Assembly (NCBI RefSeq): GCF_000521865.1
Contig: NZ_JAME01000008.1
Location: 1-64,000 of the forward strand
Source of the DNA: Roseivivax isoporae LMG 25204
GTDB taxonomy: Bacteria > Pseudomonadota > Alphaproteobacteria > Rhodobacterales > Rhodobacteraceae
Length of the DNA: 64,000 bases
Direction of reading: 5' to 3'
Position numbers and translations under genes: made by a program. Below the pieces are notes generated by a model. It was not told where the DNA came from. It saw only the letters and a list, made by a program, of their open reading frames with translations, and did no database searches. Below, in pieces: positions 7,869 through 16,916 of this stretch (its first letter is position 1; every line of letters starts with the position of its first letter).

Positions 7869-9257
7869 TCAGTAGCGATAATGTTCGGGTTTGAACGGGC
7901 CCTCGGGGGTCACGCCGATATACGCGGCCTGCTCGGGCGACAGCTGGGTGAGCTTCACGCCGATCCGGCCGAGATGCAGGCGCGCCACCTTCTCGTCGAG
8001 ATGCTTGGGCAGGACGTAGACCTTGTTCTCGTAGTCGTCGCCCCTGGTCCAGAGCTCCATCTGCGCCAGCACCTGGTTGGTGAAGGACGCCGACATCACG
8101 AAGGAGGGGTGGCCGGTGGCGTTGCCGAGGTTCAGCAGCCGGCCTTCGGACAGAAGGATGATCCGGTTGCCACCCGGCATCTCGATCATGTCCACCTGGT
8201 CCTTGATGTTGGTCCACTTGTGGTTCTTGAGGCTCGCGACCTGGATCTCGTTGTCGAAGTGGCCGATGTTGCCGACGATCGCCATGTCCTTCATCTCGCG
8301 CATGTGCTCGATGCGGATGACGTCCTTGTTGCCGGTCGTCGTGATGAAGATGTCGGCGCTCGACACCACGTCCTCGAGCAGCACGACCTCGAAGCCGTCC
8401 ATCGCCGCCTGCAGGGCGCAGATCGGGTCGGCCTCGGTCACCTTGACCCGCGCGCCCGCGCCCGCGAGCGACGCGGCCGAGCCCTTGCCAACGTCGCCGT
8501 AGCCGCAGACCACGGCCACCTTGCCGGCCATCATCACGTCGGTGGCGCGGCGGATGCCGTCCACGAGCGATTCCTTGCAGCCGTACTTGTTGTCGAACTT
8601 CGACTTGGTGACGCTGTCGTTCACGTTGATCGCAGGGAAGGGCAGGCGGCCCTCCCGCATCAGCTGGTACAGGCGGTTGACGCCGGTGGTCGTCTCCTCG
8701 CTGACACCGCGGATCTGGTCGCGGACCTTGGTGAACCAGCCGGGCGAGGCCTCCATGCGCTTCTTGATCTGCGCCTTGATGACCTCTTCCTCCTCGGATT
8801 GCGGGACGGGAATGATGTCCTCGCCCGCCTCGGCCCGCGCGCCCATCAGGACGTAGAGCGTCGCGTCGCCGCCGTCGTCGAGGATCAGGTTCGGGCCGTC
8901 CTCGAACATGAACGAGCGGTCGAGGTAGTCCCAGTGCTCGGCCAGCGTCTGGCCCTTGATCGCGAAGACCGGCGTGCCGCTCTCGGCGATGGCCGCCGCC
9001 GCGTGGTCCTGGGTCGAGAAGATGTTGCACGAGGCCCAGCGCACGTCGGCGCCCAGGGCGACAAGCGTCTCGATCAGCACGGCGGTCTGGATCGTCATGT
9101 GCAGCGACCCGACAATGCGTGCGCCGCTCAGCGGCTTGTCGGCGCCGTATTCCTCGCGCAGGGCCATGAGGCCCGGCATCTCGGTTTCGGCGATGTCCAT
9201 TTCCTTGCGGCCGTAGCCGGCCAGCGCGATGTCCTTGACGACGTAATCCTTGGCCAT
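7869..9257 (-). CDS. ahcY: S-adenosylhomocysteine hydrolase
   Basis: A 462-residue NAD-dependent adenosylhomocysteinase that splits S-adenosylhomocysteine to adenosine and homocysteine, sustaining all SAM-dependent methylation, including the methyl transfers of bacteriochlorophyll and carotenoid synthesis. Visible motifs are the [17 protein letters not shown] active-site region, the [10 protein letters not shown] nucleotide-binding loop, [11 protein letters not shown], and the C-terminal KPEHYRY. The start [10 protein letters not shown] at 9257 has the ribosome site GGAGGG; the frame extends further upstream but overlaps the divergent HD gene. No riboswitch was recognised in its leader. Confidence 0.97.
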   Translation of the reverse strand: MAKDYVVKDIALAGYGRKEMDIAETEMPGLMALREEYGADKPLSGARIVGSLHMTIQTAVLIETLVALGADVRWASCNIFSTQDHAAAAIAESGTPVFAIKGQTLAEHWDYLDRSFMFEDGPNLILDDGGDATLYVLMGARAEAGEDIIPVPQSEEEEVIKAQIKKRMEASPGWFTKVRDQIRGVSEETTTGVNRLYQLMREGRLPFPAINVNDSVTKSKFDNKYGCKESLVDGIRRATDVMMAGKVAVVCGYGDVGKGSAASLAGAGARVKVTEADPICALQAAMDGFEVVLLEDVVSSADIFITTTGNKDVIRIEHMREMKDMAIVGNIGHFDNEIQVASLKNHKWTNIKDQVDMIEMPGGNRIILLSEGRLLNLGNATGHPSFVMSASFTNQVLAQMELWTRGDDYENKVYVLPKHLDEKVARLHLGRIGVKLTQLSPEQAAYIGVTPEGPFKPEHYRY

Positions 9258-9399
9258 GAGGCCCTCCGGTGCAGAATGCGTGTTTGGCGCTGCCGTAGCA
9301 TCCCCGGGCGCAACCGGCAACGTGGCGGCAGGGCGCGTTGCACCCGCCTTCCGGTCGTGCGAGGGAAAGCGCCAGTTCTGGTCAACGGACGGCTTCGGG

Positions 9400-9993
9400 A
9401 TGGCGAAACAGCCGCGCGCCTGGCAACGCATGCTCTCGGGACGGCGGCTCGACCTGCTCGATCCGACCCCCGTCGACATCGAGATCGAGGACATCGCCCA
9501 TGGCCTGGCCTTCGTGGCGCGCTGGAACGGCCAGACGCGGGGCGACTACGCCTATTCCGTGGCCGAGCATTCCCTGCTGGTCGAGGACCTGCACGCCCGC
9601 ATGTGCCCCGGCGCGCCGGTGCGCTGGCGGCTCGCGGCGCTCCTGCACGACGCGCCGGAATACGTGATCGGCGACATGATCTCGCCGGTGAAGGCGGCGG
9701 TGGGGGCGTCCTACGGGGCGCTCGACGACCGGCTCGGCACGGCGATCCGCCTGCGCTTCGGTCTGCCCGCGGCCCTGCCCAAGACGGTCAAGCAGCGCAT
9801 CAAGCGCGCCGACCGCGTGTCCGCGTGGATGGAGGCGACGGCGATCGCGGGGTTCTCCGAGGCCGAGGCGGATCGCTTCTTCGGGCGTCCCGATCCGGCG
9901 GTCATGGAAGGCCTGTCGATCCGCCTGCGGCCGCCGGTCGAGGTGCGCGCCGAGTTCACGTCGCGCCACGCGGCGCTCATGGCCGCGCTCTGA
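9400..9993 (+). CDS. HD-domain phosphohydrolase (YfbR-like)
   Basis: A 197-residue HD-superfamily protein. The metal-binding pattern is visible as His in SVAEHSLLV, the HD pair in [13 protein letters not shown] and the conserved Asp in the KRADRVSAW region. The closest recognisable group is the YfbR-type 5'-nucleotidase or hydrolase family often found in Rhodobacterales. The ATG at 9400 begins [11 protein letters not shown], the usual start of this group; the longer frame from 9250 overlaps the ahcY start and is rejected. It is divergent from ahcY. The substrate is not known. Confidence 0.85.
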   Translation: MAKQPRAWQRMLSGRRLDLLDPTPVDIEIEDIAHGLAFVARWNGQTRGDYAYSVAEHSLLVEDLHARMCPGAPVRWRLAALLHDAPEYVIGDMISPVKAAVGASYGALDDRLGTAIRLRFGLPAALPKTVKQRIKRADRVSAWMEATAIAGFSEAEADRFFGRPDPAVMEGLSIRLRPPVEVRAEFTSRHAALMAAL

Positions 9994-10044
9994 ACCTGCA
10001 CGGGCGCGGCGGGGAACACGCGCCGGCCCGCGCAGGATGCCGGT

Positions 10045-11298
10045 TCACTGGAACACGGCGTCCGGGTTGTCGAGGCTGTCCGACCCCTCGAAGCCCACGC
10101 CGTCGAGGCCGAGCGCCGTCACCGCCCGCTCGATCGACCGGGTCTGTGCCACCAGCGCGTCGACCGCGCCCATGATCAGGGCCTCGCCCGCGTCGCTGCC
10201 GCGCGCCAGCATCTGGTCGTAGGCAAAGCCGGCCTCGGCCGCCGTCTTGATCCGCGCGAGCGCCAGCACCGACCGGTCGAGGTCCGAGGACAGGGCCGCG
10301 TCGACCTCGGGATCGGCTTCCGCCACGAGATCCGACAGGCTTTCGCCCTCGACCATGCTGCCGTCGATGCGCACGTAGCGCCCGTTGTAGACGTTGTGGA
10401 TGCCGAGCCCGTCGTAGAAATGCGAATTGTGGGTGTTGTCCGAGAAGCAGTCGTGCTCCTCCTCGGGGTCGTTCAGCATCAGGCCGAGCTTCATGCGCTC
10501 GCCCGCCTGTTCCCCGTAGGACAGCGACCCCATGCCTGTCAGCATCGCCGAGAGCCCGGCGGCGGGATCGTCGGTCAGCGCCGTGCGCGCCGCGCCGTCC
10601 GGGCCCCACTGCGCCGCCATCCATTCGAGGTCGCTGACCAGAAGCTCGGTCGACGCCGCGAGATACGCGCCCCGCCGGTCGCAATTGCCGTTGGTGCACT
10701 CGTCCCCCGCGGCATAGTCGGTCCACGGGCGCTCGCCCGCGCCCGGATCGGTGCCGTTCAGGTCCTGTCCCCAGAGCAGGAACTCGATCGCGTGATAGCC
10801 GGTGGCGACGTTCGCCTCGACCCCGTCCGCCTCGTGCAGCGTCTCGCTCAGCAGGGCGGGCGTGATCTCGGCCGCGTCGACCTCCGTGCCCGACAGGGTG
10901 AAGGACGGGGACGCGACGACGTTCAGCGCGGCATAGCGGTTCGCGTCGGTGGCGCCGCCATAGGTCGCGTCGACGTAGTCGATGAGCCCCTCGTCGAGCG
11001 GCCAGGCGTTCACCTTGCCTTCCCAGTCGTCGACGATGGGATTGCCGAAACGGAACACCTCGGTCTGCTGGTAGGGCACCCGGGCGGCCAGCCATGCCGC
11101 GCGGGCGGCATCCATGGTCGCCGCCGAGGGCTCCGCGACCAGCGCGGCCACGGCCTCCTGCAGGGCCTGTGCCAGCGTCAGGCTGTCGGAATACCCGGCC
11201 TCCGCGATGTCGGCATAGGTGGCGAGGACCGCGTCGCGGTCGGCAAGCGCGGGCGTCGCCGCGAGAATCGCGGCAACCGCGGTGAGCGTGCGTGTCAT
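10045..11298 (-). CDS. imelysin family periplasmic iron-regulated protein
   Basis: A 417-residue exported protein with a signal peptide (MTRTLTAVAAILAATPALA) and the imelysin/IrpA (peptidase M75-like) fold. The GxHxxE signature is present as GYHAIEFLLWGQD, followed by the ERPWTDYA and CNDR-type region with a Cys pair in ECTNGNCDRRG. Imelysins are linked to iron or haem uptake; no proteolytic function is implied. It lies 48 bp after hemP on the same strand, so a haem/iron-responsive operon is likely. Length is typical for two-domain imelysins. Confidence 0.93.
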   Translation of the reverse strand: MTRTLTAVAAILAATPALADRDAVLATYADIAEAGYSDSLTLAQALQEAVAALVAEPSAATMDAARAAWLAARVPYQQTEVFRFGNPIVDDWEGKVNAWPLDEGLIDYVDATYGGATDANRYAALNVVASPSFTLSGTEVDAAEITPALLSETLHEADGVEANVATGYHAIEFLLWGQDLNGTDPGAGERPWTDYAAGDECTNGNCDRRGAYLAASTELLVSDLEWMAAQWGPDGAARTALTDDPAAGLSAMLTGMGSLSYGEQAGERMKLGLMLNDPEEEHDCFSDNTHNSHFYDGLGIHNVYNGRYVRIDGSMVEGESLSDLVAEADPEVDAALSSDLDRSVLALARIKTAAEAGFAYDQMLARGSDAGEALIMGAVDALVAQTRSIERAVTALGLDGVGFEGSDSLDNPDAVFQ

Positions 11299-11346
11299 GG
11301 AACCTGTCCCTTCAAGTCCGTGTGCGGCGCGCGAGATCGCGCGCGC

Positions 11347-11505
11347 CTATTTCGTCAGGATGAGCTTTCCGGCCCGCGTGATCCGCAGCGTGTAGATCTG
11401 GTCGCCCAAGCGGATGTGCGCGAGCGGGCCGCCCGCGGTCAGGACCTCGGCGTCGTGTTCGGGCACCACCTGCGCGCCGCTCGTGTCGAAGCTGCGGGTC
11501 AGCAT
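11347..11505 (-). CDS. hemP: hemin uptake protein HemP
   Basis: A 52-residue protein ending in the diagnostic HemP motif (IYTLRITRAGKLILTK). The start at 11505 is preceded by a near-perfect Shine-Dalgarno sequence, AGGAGG, 5 nt upstream. HemP homologues are co-transcribed with haem transport genes and in some proteobacteria act as an activator of haem receptor expression. Here it is followed by imelysin and preceded by a small overlapping ORF. Too short for routine ORF calling but well supported by the C-terminal motif. Confidence 0.9.
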   Translation of the reverse strand: MLTRSFDTSGAQVVPEHDAEVLTAGGPLAHIRLGDQIYTLRITRAGKLILTK

Positions 11506-11645
11506 GGGGCACCTCCTGCCGCGCGCCACACGAGGCGGTCCAGAAGGGCCTCGAGGCCGAGCACGCCGAACGGTTCGGCATCGGTGACGAATCCGGGCCG
11601 CTCCGTCAGGGGCCCGCAATCGGATGGTCTGCGTGACATGTGCAT
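11499..11645 (-). CDS. small ORF overlapping hemP start
   Basis: A possible 48-residue protein beginning MHMSRRPSD. Its TGA lies inside the hemP start region (7-nt overlap), so its translation would carry ribosomes to hemP. An AAGGATC sequence 5 nt before the ATG at 11645 could serve as the ribosome site. It has no signal peptide or membrane segment; the C-terminal half is amphipathic (VLGLEALLDRLVW). I do not recognise it. It could be a genuine small protein or a leader that couples translation. Confidence 0.4.
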   Translation of the reverse strand: MHMSRRPSDCGPLTERPGFVTDAEPFGVLGLEALLDRLVWRAAGGAPC

Positions 11646-11701
11646 GATCCTTGTCCGGAAATGAGGCGGGCTTCCCCGGCGGCACCGGGGTGGCTGCTTA
11701 A

Positions 11702-11730
11702 ATCCTGACTATAACGCTCGGACATGTCAA
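11702..11730 (-). promoter_or_regulatory. candidate promoter of the hemP operon
   Basis: On the minus strand a perfect -35 hexamer TTGACA (11725-11730) is followed after 17 bp by CAGGAT (11702-11707), a weak -10 match. The -35 overlaps the 8-bp palindrome GACATGTC. The region is AT-rich compared with its surroundings. Iron control is expected from the genes but I could not identify a confident Fur, RirA or Irr box. Confidence 0.3.
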
Positions 11731-11758
11731 TCCGAGTCTTTCGGTCGGGCTTTCCGCC

Positions 11759-12577
11759 TCAATATCCCGAAAGCGAAAGGGCCGCGCTGCTGACGGTCCC
11801 GTCGGTATCGGTCATGGTCACGTCCACCATCTGCGCCGCGCCCGGCACCGACAGCGCGACGCGCGGGTTCTCGGACAGCGAGATCGACCCGGTCATGTCG
11901 ACATAATCCTGCCCGTCGAGGTCGATCGCCACGTCGGACACGTAGCGCATCGGGATGAAGAGGAGCGAGATCTGGTCCATCTGCATGCCCGAATGCGAGG
12001 GATGCGAGATGTCCACGTCGAGCCGCCGCTGGTGGTCGCCGAGCGTGGCGAGCCGGTCCATGGCCGAGGCCTGCGTCCCCGGCGCTGCCACCGACAGGAT
12101 CATCTCGCCGAGCGTCGCGAGCGCGGCATCGGGATCGGTTCCGGGAGGCGCGGCGCAGGCGCCCTGGCCCGACGTCTTGACGAAGGTCTCGGCCACGAAG
12201 AGCCGCCCGTCCGTCGTCTCGGCCACCACGTGCACCGGGGTCGGGCCGTTCACCCGCATGGTCACGTCGAAGAAGAACCTCTCCTGCGGGTCGTTCAGCG
12301 CGAAATCGGCCGAGACGGGCATCGGGTTCTCGTCGAGGACGAGCGTCACCCGGCCGATGCGCAGGCCCGCGGGCGCGGCGATCCGCGCGGCGATCTGCGT
12401 GCGCGAATCGTTTTCGGACCGGTAGGGCGCGTCGATGGCGATCATCGACGTGCCGTCCTGCAGCGGGCGCGTGCCGTAGAGGCTGCCCGCGATGCTGTCC
12501 CACGTGGTGGGCGTGTCGGCGGCGCCGGCCAGCACCGGGGCCGCGCACAGCGCGAGGGTCGCAAGTATCCGGGTCAT
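11759..12577 (-). CDS. quinoprotein dehydrogenase-associated SoxYZ-like carrier
   Basis: A 272-residue exported protein (signal peptide MTRILATLALCAAPVLAGA) with an N-terminal SoxY-like domain and a C-terminal SoxZ-like immunoglobulin domain fused in one chain. The single cysteine in SGQGACAAPPG lies at the position of the SoxY carrier cysteine. The fusion is known from loci of PQQ-dependent dehydrogenases rather than sulfur oxidation; no soxABCD genes are nearby. It is the last gene of a four-gene minus-strand operon, with its ATG overlapping the stop of the beta-propeller gene (ATGA). The chemical group carried, if any, is unknown. Confidence 0.8.
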   Translation of the reverse strand: MTRILATLALCAAPVLAGAADTPTTWDSIAGSLYGTRPLQDGTSMIAIDAPYRSENDSRTQIAARIAAPAGLRIGRVTLVLDENPMPVSADFALNDPQERFFFDVTMRVNGPTPVHVVAETTDGRLFVAETFVKTSGQGACAAPPGTDPDAALATLGEMILSVAAPGTQASAMDRLATLGDHQRRLDVDISHPSHSGMQMDQISLLFIPMRYVSDVAIDLDGQDYVDMTGSISLSENPRVALSVPGAAQMVDVTMTDTDGTVSSAALSLSGY

Positions 12578-13518
12578 TCCGTTCCTCCTCCCAGAACGAA
12601 TGTGCCGAAGGCGCGCGGTCCGTCACCGACCGCGATCGCCCCGGACACGTCGAGCGTCGCGGCATCGATCAGGCTCACGCTGTTGTCGAACCAGTTCGCC
12701 ACCACGATCATGGCGCCGTCTGACGTAGCGTCAACACCTTCGGGATATTCGCCGACGTCGAGCGTCGCGGTGACCTCGAGCCTGTCGAGGTCGATGACGC
12801 TGACCGTGTTCGCGTATTGGTTGGTGACGAAGGCGCGGCCCCCGGCGAACGCCACGCCGTAGGGCCGGTCGCCGACCGGCACGGTGGCGCGCGTCTCGGC
12901 CGACACGGGGTCGACGATCGTGACGTCGTTCGAGCCGACATTGCCGACGAAGAGCCTGCCGTCCGGGGCGAAGCGGAGGCCGAAGGGCCGCGTGCCCACC
13001 GTCGCGGTCGCGTGGGGCTCCAGCGTCGCCGCGTCGAACAGGGCGACGGCATCGCCGTCCCGGACCGCCGCGGCGAGCCAGCGCCCGTCCGGAGACAGGG
13101 CGAGCCCCGCGGGCGCGGCGCCGGTGGCAAGCTCGGTCACGGGCGACAGATCCGCGGCCGACAGGACCCAGATGCGTGCGTTGTACCAGTCCGAGACGAA
13201 GACGCGGCCGCGCGCGGCATCGGCGGCGATGCCGGTCGGGCCGCCGTCGAGCAGGGTCTCCGCGACCGTCGCGAAGGTCACCGGGTCGAGCCTTCGGACC
13301 GCTGTCGAGCCCGCGGACACGGTGAAGAGCGCGTCGGGGGTGACCGCGATGCCGGCCGGTTCGCCGGGCAGCGGCACCTCGCCCAGGGTCTCGCGCGAGT
13401 CGAGGTCGACGACGCTCAGCGTCCCGCCGTTCTGGTTCGTGACATAGGCGGTGTCTCCCGCGGCCTGCGTGACCGCGAGAAACGGGATCAGCAGCAGGAG
13501 GTCACGACCCCGGCGCAC
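12574..13518 (-). CDS. YVTN-type beta-propeller periplasmic protein
   Basis: A 314-residue exported protein with an N-terminal hydrophobic signal (LLLLIPFLAVTQAAG) and about seven repeats of the YVTN/YncE type, such as AYVTNQNGGTLSVVDLDSRETLGEVPLPGEPAGIAVTP split over blades. Such seven-bladed propellers accompany PQQ alcohol dehydrogenases, where they may be scaffolds or cofactor-handling proteins. It overlaps the upstream SRPBCC gene by 17 bp and the downstream SoxYZ-like gene by 4 bp. It is a second, distinct propeller from that at 15883. Confidence 0.82.
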   Translation of the reverse strand: MRRGRDLLLLIPFLAVTQAAGDTAYVTNQNGGTLSVVDLDSRETLGEVPLPGEPAGIAVTPDALFTVSAGSTAVRRLDPVTFATVAETLLDGGPTGIAADAARGRVFVSDWYNARIWVLSAADLSPVTELATGAAPAGLALSPDGRWLAAAVRDGDAVALFDAATLEPHATATVGTRPFGLRFAPDGRLFVGNVGSNDVTIVDPVSAETRATVPVGDRPYGVAFAGGRAFVTNQYANTVSVIDLDRLEVTATLDVGEYPEGVDATSDGAMIVVANWFDNSVSLIDAATLDVSGAIAVGDGPRAFGTFVLGGGTE

Positions 13519-14047
13519 CGAATTCCTCGACCAGCGTCTGCATGCCGGCCTCGTAGACGCCGGTGACCGCGGCGATCGCCGCCTCGTCGTTCAGCTCGGC
13601 CGGCGGATCGTTGTTCGGATACCCGCGGTAGAACGCGCCGCGCCACTCGACCGTCGATCCGCCGCCGTCCCGCGGCAGGACCGTCAGGTGCGACGAGTAG
13701 TTGGTGACCGGGAGCACGGCGACGTCGACCTCGGTGATCCGGTAGGAATAGGTCATCTTGTCGGCGTCGTACTTGTAGAGTTCCTCGGCGATGGTGGGGC
13801 CGCCGTCCTCTCCCAGCACGAGGAGACGCGTCGCGCCGACCTCGTTGCCGCCCTCGCCGGTCTGCGAATGCACCGCCGGATGCCAGGTCAGGTCCTGGAA
13901 ATCGCCGATCTTCGCCCAGACCTCGGCGGGCTCGGCCGCGACCTCGGCGGTCACGGTGACCTTCTGCCGGGTGGGCCCGTGTGCCAGCACCGCGGCGGGC
14001 AGCAGCGCCGCCAGCGCCGCCGCGCCCATGAACAAGCGTCGTCTCAT
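13502..14047 (-). CDS. exported SRPBCC (MxaD-like) protein
   Basis: A 181-residue protein with a signal peptide (MRRRLFMGAAALAALLPAAVLA) and a START/SRPBCC hydrophobic-pocket fold (VTAEVAAEPAEVWAKIGDF, WHPAV, TRLLVL, SSHLTVLP, VEWRGAFYR). An exported SRPBCC protein in this context resembles MxaD, an accessory protein of the methanol dehydrogenase system. Its ATG overlaps the DUF3280 stop (ATGA), and it overlaps the propeller gene downstream. The role in electron transfer or enzyme maturation is inferred from family and context. Confidence 0.75.
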   Translation of the reverse strand: MRRRLFMGAAALAALLPAAVLAHGPTRQKVTVTAEVAAEPAEVWAKIGDFQDLTWHPAVHSQTGEGGNEVGATRLLVLGEDGGPTIAEELYKYDADKMTYSYRITEVDVAVLPVTNYSSHLTVLPRDGGGSTVEWRGAFYRGYPNNDPPAELNDEAAIAAVTGVYEAGMQTLVEEFGAPGS

Positions 14048-14568
14048 CCGTCCTCCTCCGTCGGAAAGAATGTTGTCTTTAGGATGTAGCGCATGCCGCG
14101 CTGCCACGCCTCGTCGGTGTTCGCGCGGATGTCGACGACGCGGCCACGGACCATCTCGCCGGTCTCGGCGTCGCGCATCTGCAGGTTCATGGACAGGATC
14201 AGGTTCGACACCTTCTGGACCTCGCCCACGAGGCTGTAATCCGCGCCGAGCGTCGCCGCCGCGCGGGTGTCGCAGCCATAGCACTTGGCCGGGTTCACCA
14301 CCCGCTCGATCTGCTCGCGGACGGGATCGGTGTCGACGAGCGTCAGCCCCTCCTCGGCGAAGCGGTCCCGCACCATCGCCTCGAGCATGGCGATGCGCGC
14401 GACCTCGTCGGGGTCGCGGCCGAACTCCTGCGTCTGCAGCGACTCGTCGAGATAGGTGATGCCGAAGAAGGCCACCGTCGCGTTGTCGGGGAGGTCCGGC
14501 CATTCCTGCTGAGCCGCCAAAGGTGTGGCGGTCATAGAAAATAAGAATGGCACGAGAAGGCTGCGCAT
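14044..14568 (-). CDS. DUF3280 family exported protein
   Basis: A 174-residue protein with a signal peptide (MRSLLVPFLFSMTATPLAAQ) and a DUF3280 domain. The conserved AVFFGI-like beta-strand, the DPxREQIERVVNPAKCYGCDTRAAA region with a CxxC pair, and the GEVQKVSNLILSMNLQMRD strand are visible. DUF3280 proteins resemble the curli-assembly/GNA1162 alpha-beta fold and are found with PQQ-dependent dehydrogenase genes. It is the first gene of the minus-strand operon, divergent from the binding protein at 14691, with 122 bp between starts. Function is unknown; the CxxC could bind a cofactor or metal. Confidence 0.78.
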   Translation of the reverse strand: MRSLLVPFLFSMTATPLAAQQEWPDLPDNATVAFFGITYLDESLQTQEFGRDPDEVARIAMLEAMVRDRFAEEGLTLVDTDPVREQIERVVNPAKCYGCDTRAAATLGADYSLVGEVQKVSNLILSMNLQMRDAETGEMVRGRVVDIRANTDEAWQRGMRYILKTTFFPTEEDG

Positions 14569-14690
14569 GCCTTCATGGTCGAGCGAACACCGGGATGCGG
14601 CAACTGATCCAAAGGTATGGGTTTCCTGCCAAAAAACGCCGCAACAGGGTATCGCCGGGGTCCGGGCCGACCGGGCTAGGGAGGAATGAC

Positions 14691-15878
14691 ATGCACCGTC
14701 TCAGCGTGCTGCTGGCCGCAGCCTTCATGATGCTTGCCGCACCGGTCGCGGCGCTCGACGTCCGTGCCGGGGTGCTGCGCGTGGACTACCCTTCGCTGCT
14801 GCCGATTTCGCGTTACGATCTGAAACCCGAGGACCTGGGATTTGCCGGCGCGGCGCTCGCCGACGAGGACAACGGCACCACCGGCAGCTTCCTGGGGCAC
14901 AGCTTCGAGACGACCACCGTCGCCGTCACGCCGGAGGAGGCCGACGCCGCGCTCGACACCCTGCTCGCCGACGGGGTCCGCCTGATCGTCGTGCTGGCGA
15001 ACGCCGAGGACCTGCTGCGCCTCAGCGACCGCGCCGCGGAGGAGGGCGCGCTCGTCTTCAACGCCATGGCGCACGACACCGCGCTGCGCAGCGGCGAGTG
15101 CCGCGCGAACCTCCTGCACATCACGCCGTCCGATGCCATGCTGGCGGACGCCGTGGTGCAGTACGCGGTGTGGAAGCAATGGTCGGACATCCTGCTGGTC
15201 GAGGGGTCGAACCCGGCCGACATCCTGCTGGGCGAGGCGTTCGAGAACGCCGCCCGCAAGTTCGGCGCCGAGATCGTCGAGACCCGCGTGTTCGAGGACA
15301 CCGGCGGATCGCGCCGGACGGACTCGGGGCACGTCCTCGTTCAGCGGCAGCTGCCGGTGTTCATGCAGGACGCGCCCGAGCACGACGTGGTGATCGCCGC
15401 CGATCGGTCCGACGTCTTCGCTTCCTATCTGCCCTATCACCTCTGGACGCCGCGCCCGGTCATGGGTTCGGCGGGCCTGCGCCCGGTCAGCGTCCACCCG
15501 AGCCACGAGGCCTGGGGCGCGACGCAGTTCCAGACCCGGTTCGAGGAGCTGACGGGTCGCTACGTGCAGGAGGCCGACTACGACACATGGCTCGCCCTGC
15601 GCGTGGTCGGCGAGGCCGTCACCCGCGCCTCGACCGCAGAGCCCGACGGTATCCGCGACTACGTGCTCTCCGACGCCTTCGAGCTTGCGGCCTTCAAGGG
15701 CGTGCCCGTCACCTTCCGCGACTGGAACGGCCAGCTGCGCCAGCCCGTGCTCCTGTTCGACGACCGCATCACCGTGAGCGTCAGCCCGCAGGACGGTTTC
15801 CTGCACCAGCGCTCGCCGCTCGACTCGCTGGGGCTCGACGTACCCGAATCCCAGTGTACCGCCTTCAATCGAGGATGA
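14691..15878 (+). CDS. periplasmic ABC-type binding protein of the PQQ-associated family
   Basis: A 395-residue exported protein (signal peptide MHRLSVLLAAAFMMLAAPVAA) with the bilobed fold of branched-chain amino-acid binding proteins. It matches the family described as PQQ-dependent catabolism-associated substrate-binding proteins (TIGR03863 type). Segments FNAMAHDTALRSGECRANLLHITPS and YDTWLALRVVGEAVTR are typical. The ATG has a strong ribosome site (GGGAGGAATGAC). The frame is open from 14547, but the signal peptide fixes the start at 14691. It begins the plus-strand operon and ends 4 bp before the next propeller gene. Its ligand is unknown, and no LivHM-type permease is present. Confidence 0.85.
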   Translation: MHRLSVLLAAAFMMLAAPVAALDVRAGVLRVDYPSLLPISRYDLKPEDLGFAGAALADEDNGTTGSFLGHSFETTTVAVTPEEADAALDTLLADGVRLIVVLANAEDLLRLSDRAAEEGALVFNAMAHDTALRSGECRANLLHITPSDAMLADAVVQYAVWKQWSDILLVEGSNPADILLGEAFENAARKFGAEIVETRVFEDTGGSRRTDSGHVLVQRQLPVFMQDAPEHDVVIAADRSDVFASYLPYHLWTPRPVMGSAGLRPVSVHPSHEAWGATQFQTRFEELTGRYVQEADYDTWLALRVVGEAVTRASTAEPDGIRDYVLSDAFELAAFKGVPVTFRDWNGQLRQPVLLFDDRITVSVSPQDGFLHQRSPLDSLGLDVPESQCTAFNRG

Positions 15879-15882
15879 CGCC

Positions 15883-16869
15883 ATGAACGCCACCCTGAAA
15901 ACCCTGCTCGCTTCCGCCGCGCTGGCCGCCCTTTCCGGATCGCCCGCGCTCGCCAACAAGGTCTTCGTCTCGAACGAGCGGGGCAACACGGTCACCGTGA
16001 TCGACAGCGACACCTGGGAGGTGCTGGAGGAATTCCCGGCGGGCAACCGCCCGCGCGGCATCACCATCTCGCCCGACGGCACCAAGCTCTATGTCTGCGC
16101 GTCGGACGACGACACCGTGCGGGTCTTCGACACCGAGACCTACGAGGAACTGCACACGCTGCCGTCGGGCCCCGACCCGGAGCTGTTCGTGATCCATCCC
16201 TCGGGCAACCCGCTCTACATCGCGAACGAGGACGACAACCTCGTCACCGTGACCGACACCGAGACGCACACCATCCTGGCCGAGGTGCCGGTGGGCGTCG
16301 AACCGGAGGGCATGGGGATCAGCGCCGACACCAAGTACGTGGTCAACACCTCCGAGACCACGAACATGGCGCACTTCATCAACACCGAGACCTTCGAGAT
16401 CGAGCACAACGTGCTGGTCGACCAGCGCCCACGCTACGCCCAGTACACCAAGGACGGCACGCGGCTCTTCGTGTCCTCCGAGATCGGCGGCACGGTCAGC
16501 GTGATGGACATCGCCGAGGACGGCAGCCCGACGCTGGTCGAAAAGATCAGCTTCGAGGTGCCGGGCATCCAGCCGGAATGGCTGCAGCCGGTGGGCGTCA
16601 AGGTGACCGATGACGGCAGCCGGGTCTTCGTCGCGCTCGGGCCCGCGAACCGGGTCGCGGTGATCGACGGCGAGAGCCTCGAGGTGCTCGATTACATCGT
16701 CGTCGGCCAGCGGGTCTGGCAGCTCGCCTTCACGCCCGACCAGAAATACCTGATCACGACCAACGGCAACTCCAACGACGTCACCGTGATCGACGTCGCG
16801 GAGGCAGAGGCCATCCGCTCCATCCAGGTGGGCGAGCAGCCGTGGGGCGTCGTGGTCCAGCCCGACTGA
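15883..16869 (+). CDS. PQQ-associated YVTN beta-propeller protein
   Basis: A 328-residue exported protein (signal peptide MNATLKTLLASAALAALSGSPALA) built of seven YVTN repeats, for example VFVSNERGNTVTVIDSDTW and LYIANEDDNLVTVTDTETH. It matches the PQQ-dependent catabolism-associated propeller family (TIGR03866 type). It lies 4 bp after the binding-protein gene, so the two are co-translated. It shares repeat type but little detailed sequence with the propeller at 12574. The two propellers on divergent operons suggest separate partners. Confidence 0.88.
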   Translation: MNATLKTLLASAALAALSGSPALANKVFVSNERGNTVTVIDSDTWEVLEEFPAGNRPRGITISPDGTKLYVCASDDDTVRVFDTETYEELHTLPSGPDPELFVIHPSGNPLYIANEDDNLVTVTDTETHTILAEVPVGVEPEGMGISADTKYVVNTSETTNMAHFINTETFEIEHNVLVDQRPRYAQYTKDGTRLFVSSEIGGTVSVMDIAEDGSPTLVEKISFEVPGIQPEWLQPVGVKVTDDGSRVFVALGPANRVAVIDGESLEVLDYIVVGQRVWQLAFTPDQKYLITTNGNSNDVTVIDVAEAEAIRSIQVGEQPWGVVVQPD

Positions 16870-16916
16870 CGGCCGGGCCCCGGGGTTACCCTTTACCGCA
16901 ACGAGGAAACCAGAAG

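Noticed and set aside
9258-9399. SAH or SAM-type riboswitch in the ahcY leader
   Set aside because: ahcY leaders often carry one, but I found neither the conserved GC-rich core nor the pairing expected of SAH or SAM-II elements.
11759-12577. Sulfur-oxidation (sox) gene
   Set aside because: The SoxY and SoxZ domains are fused in one exported chain and no other sox gene is nearby; the neighbours point to the PQQ-associated carrier family.
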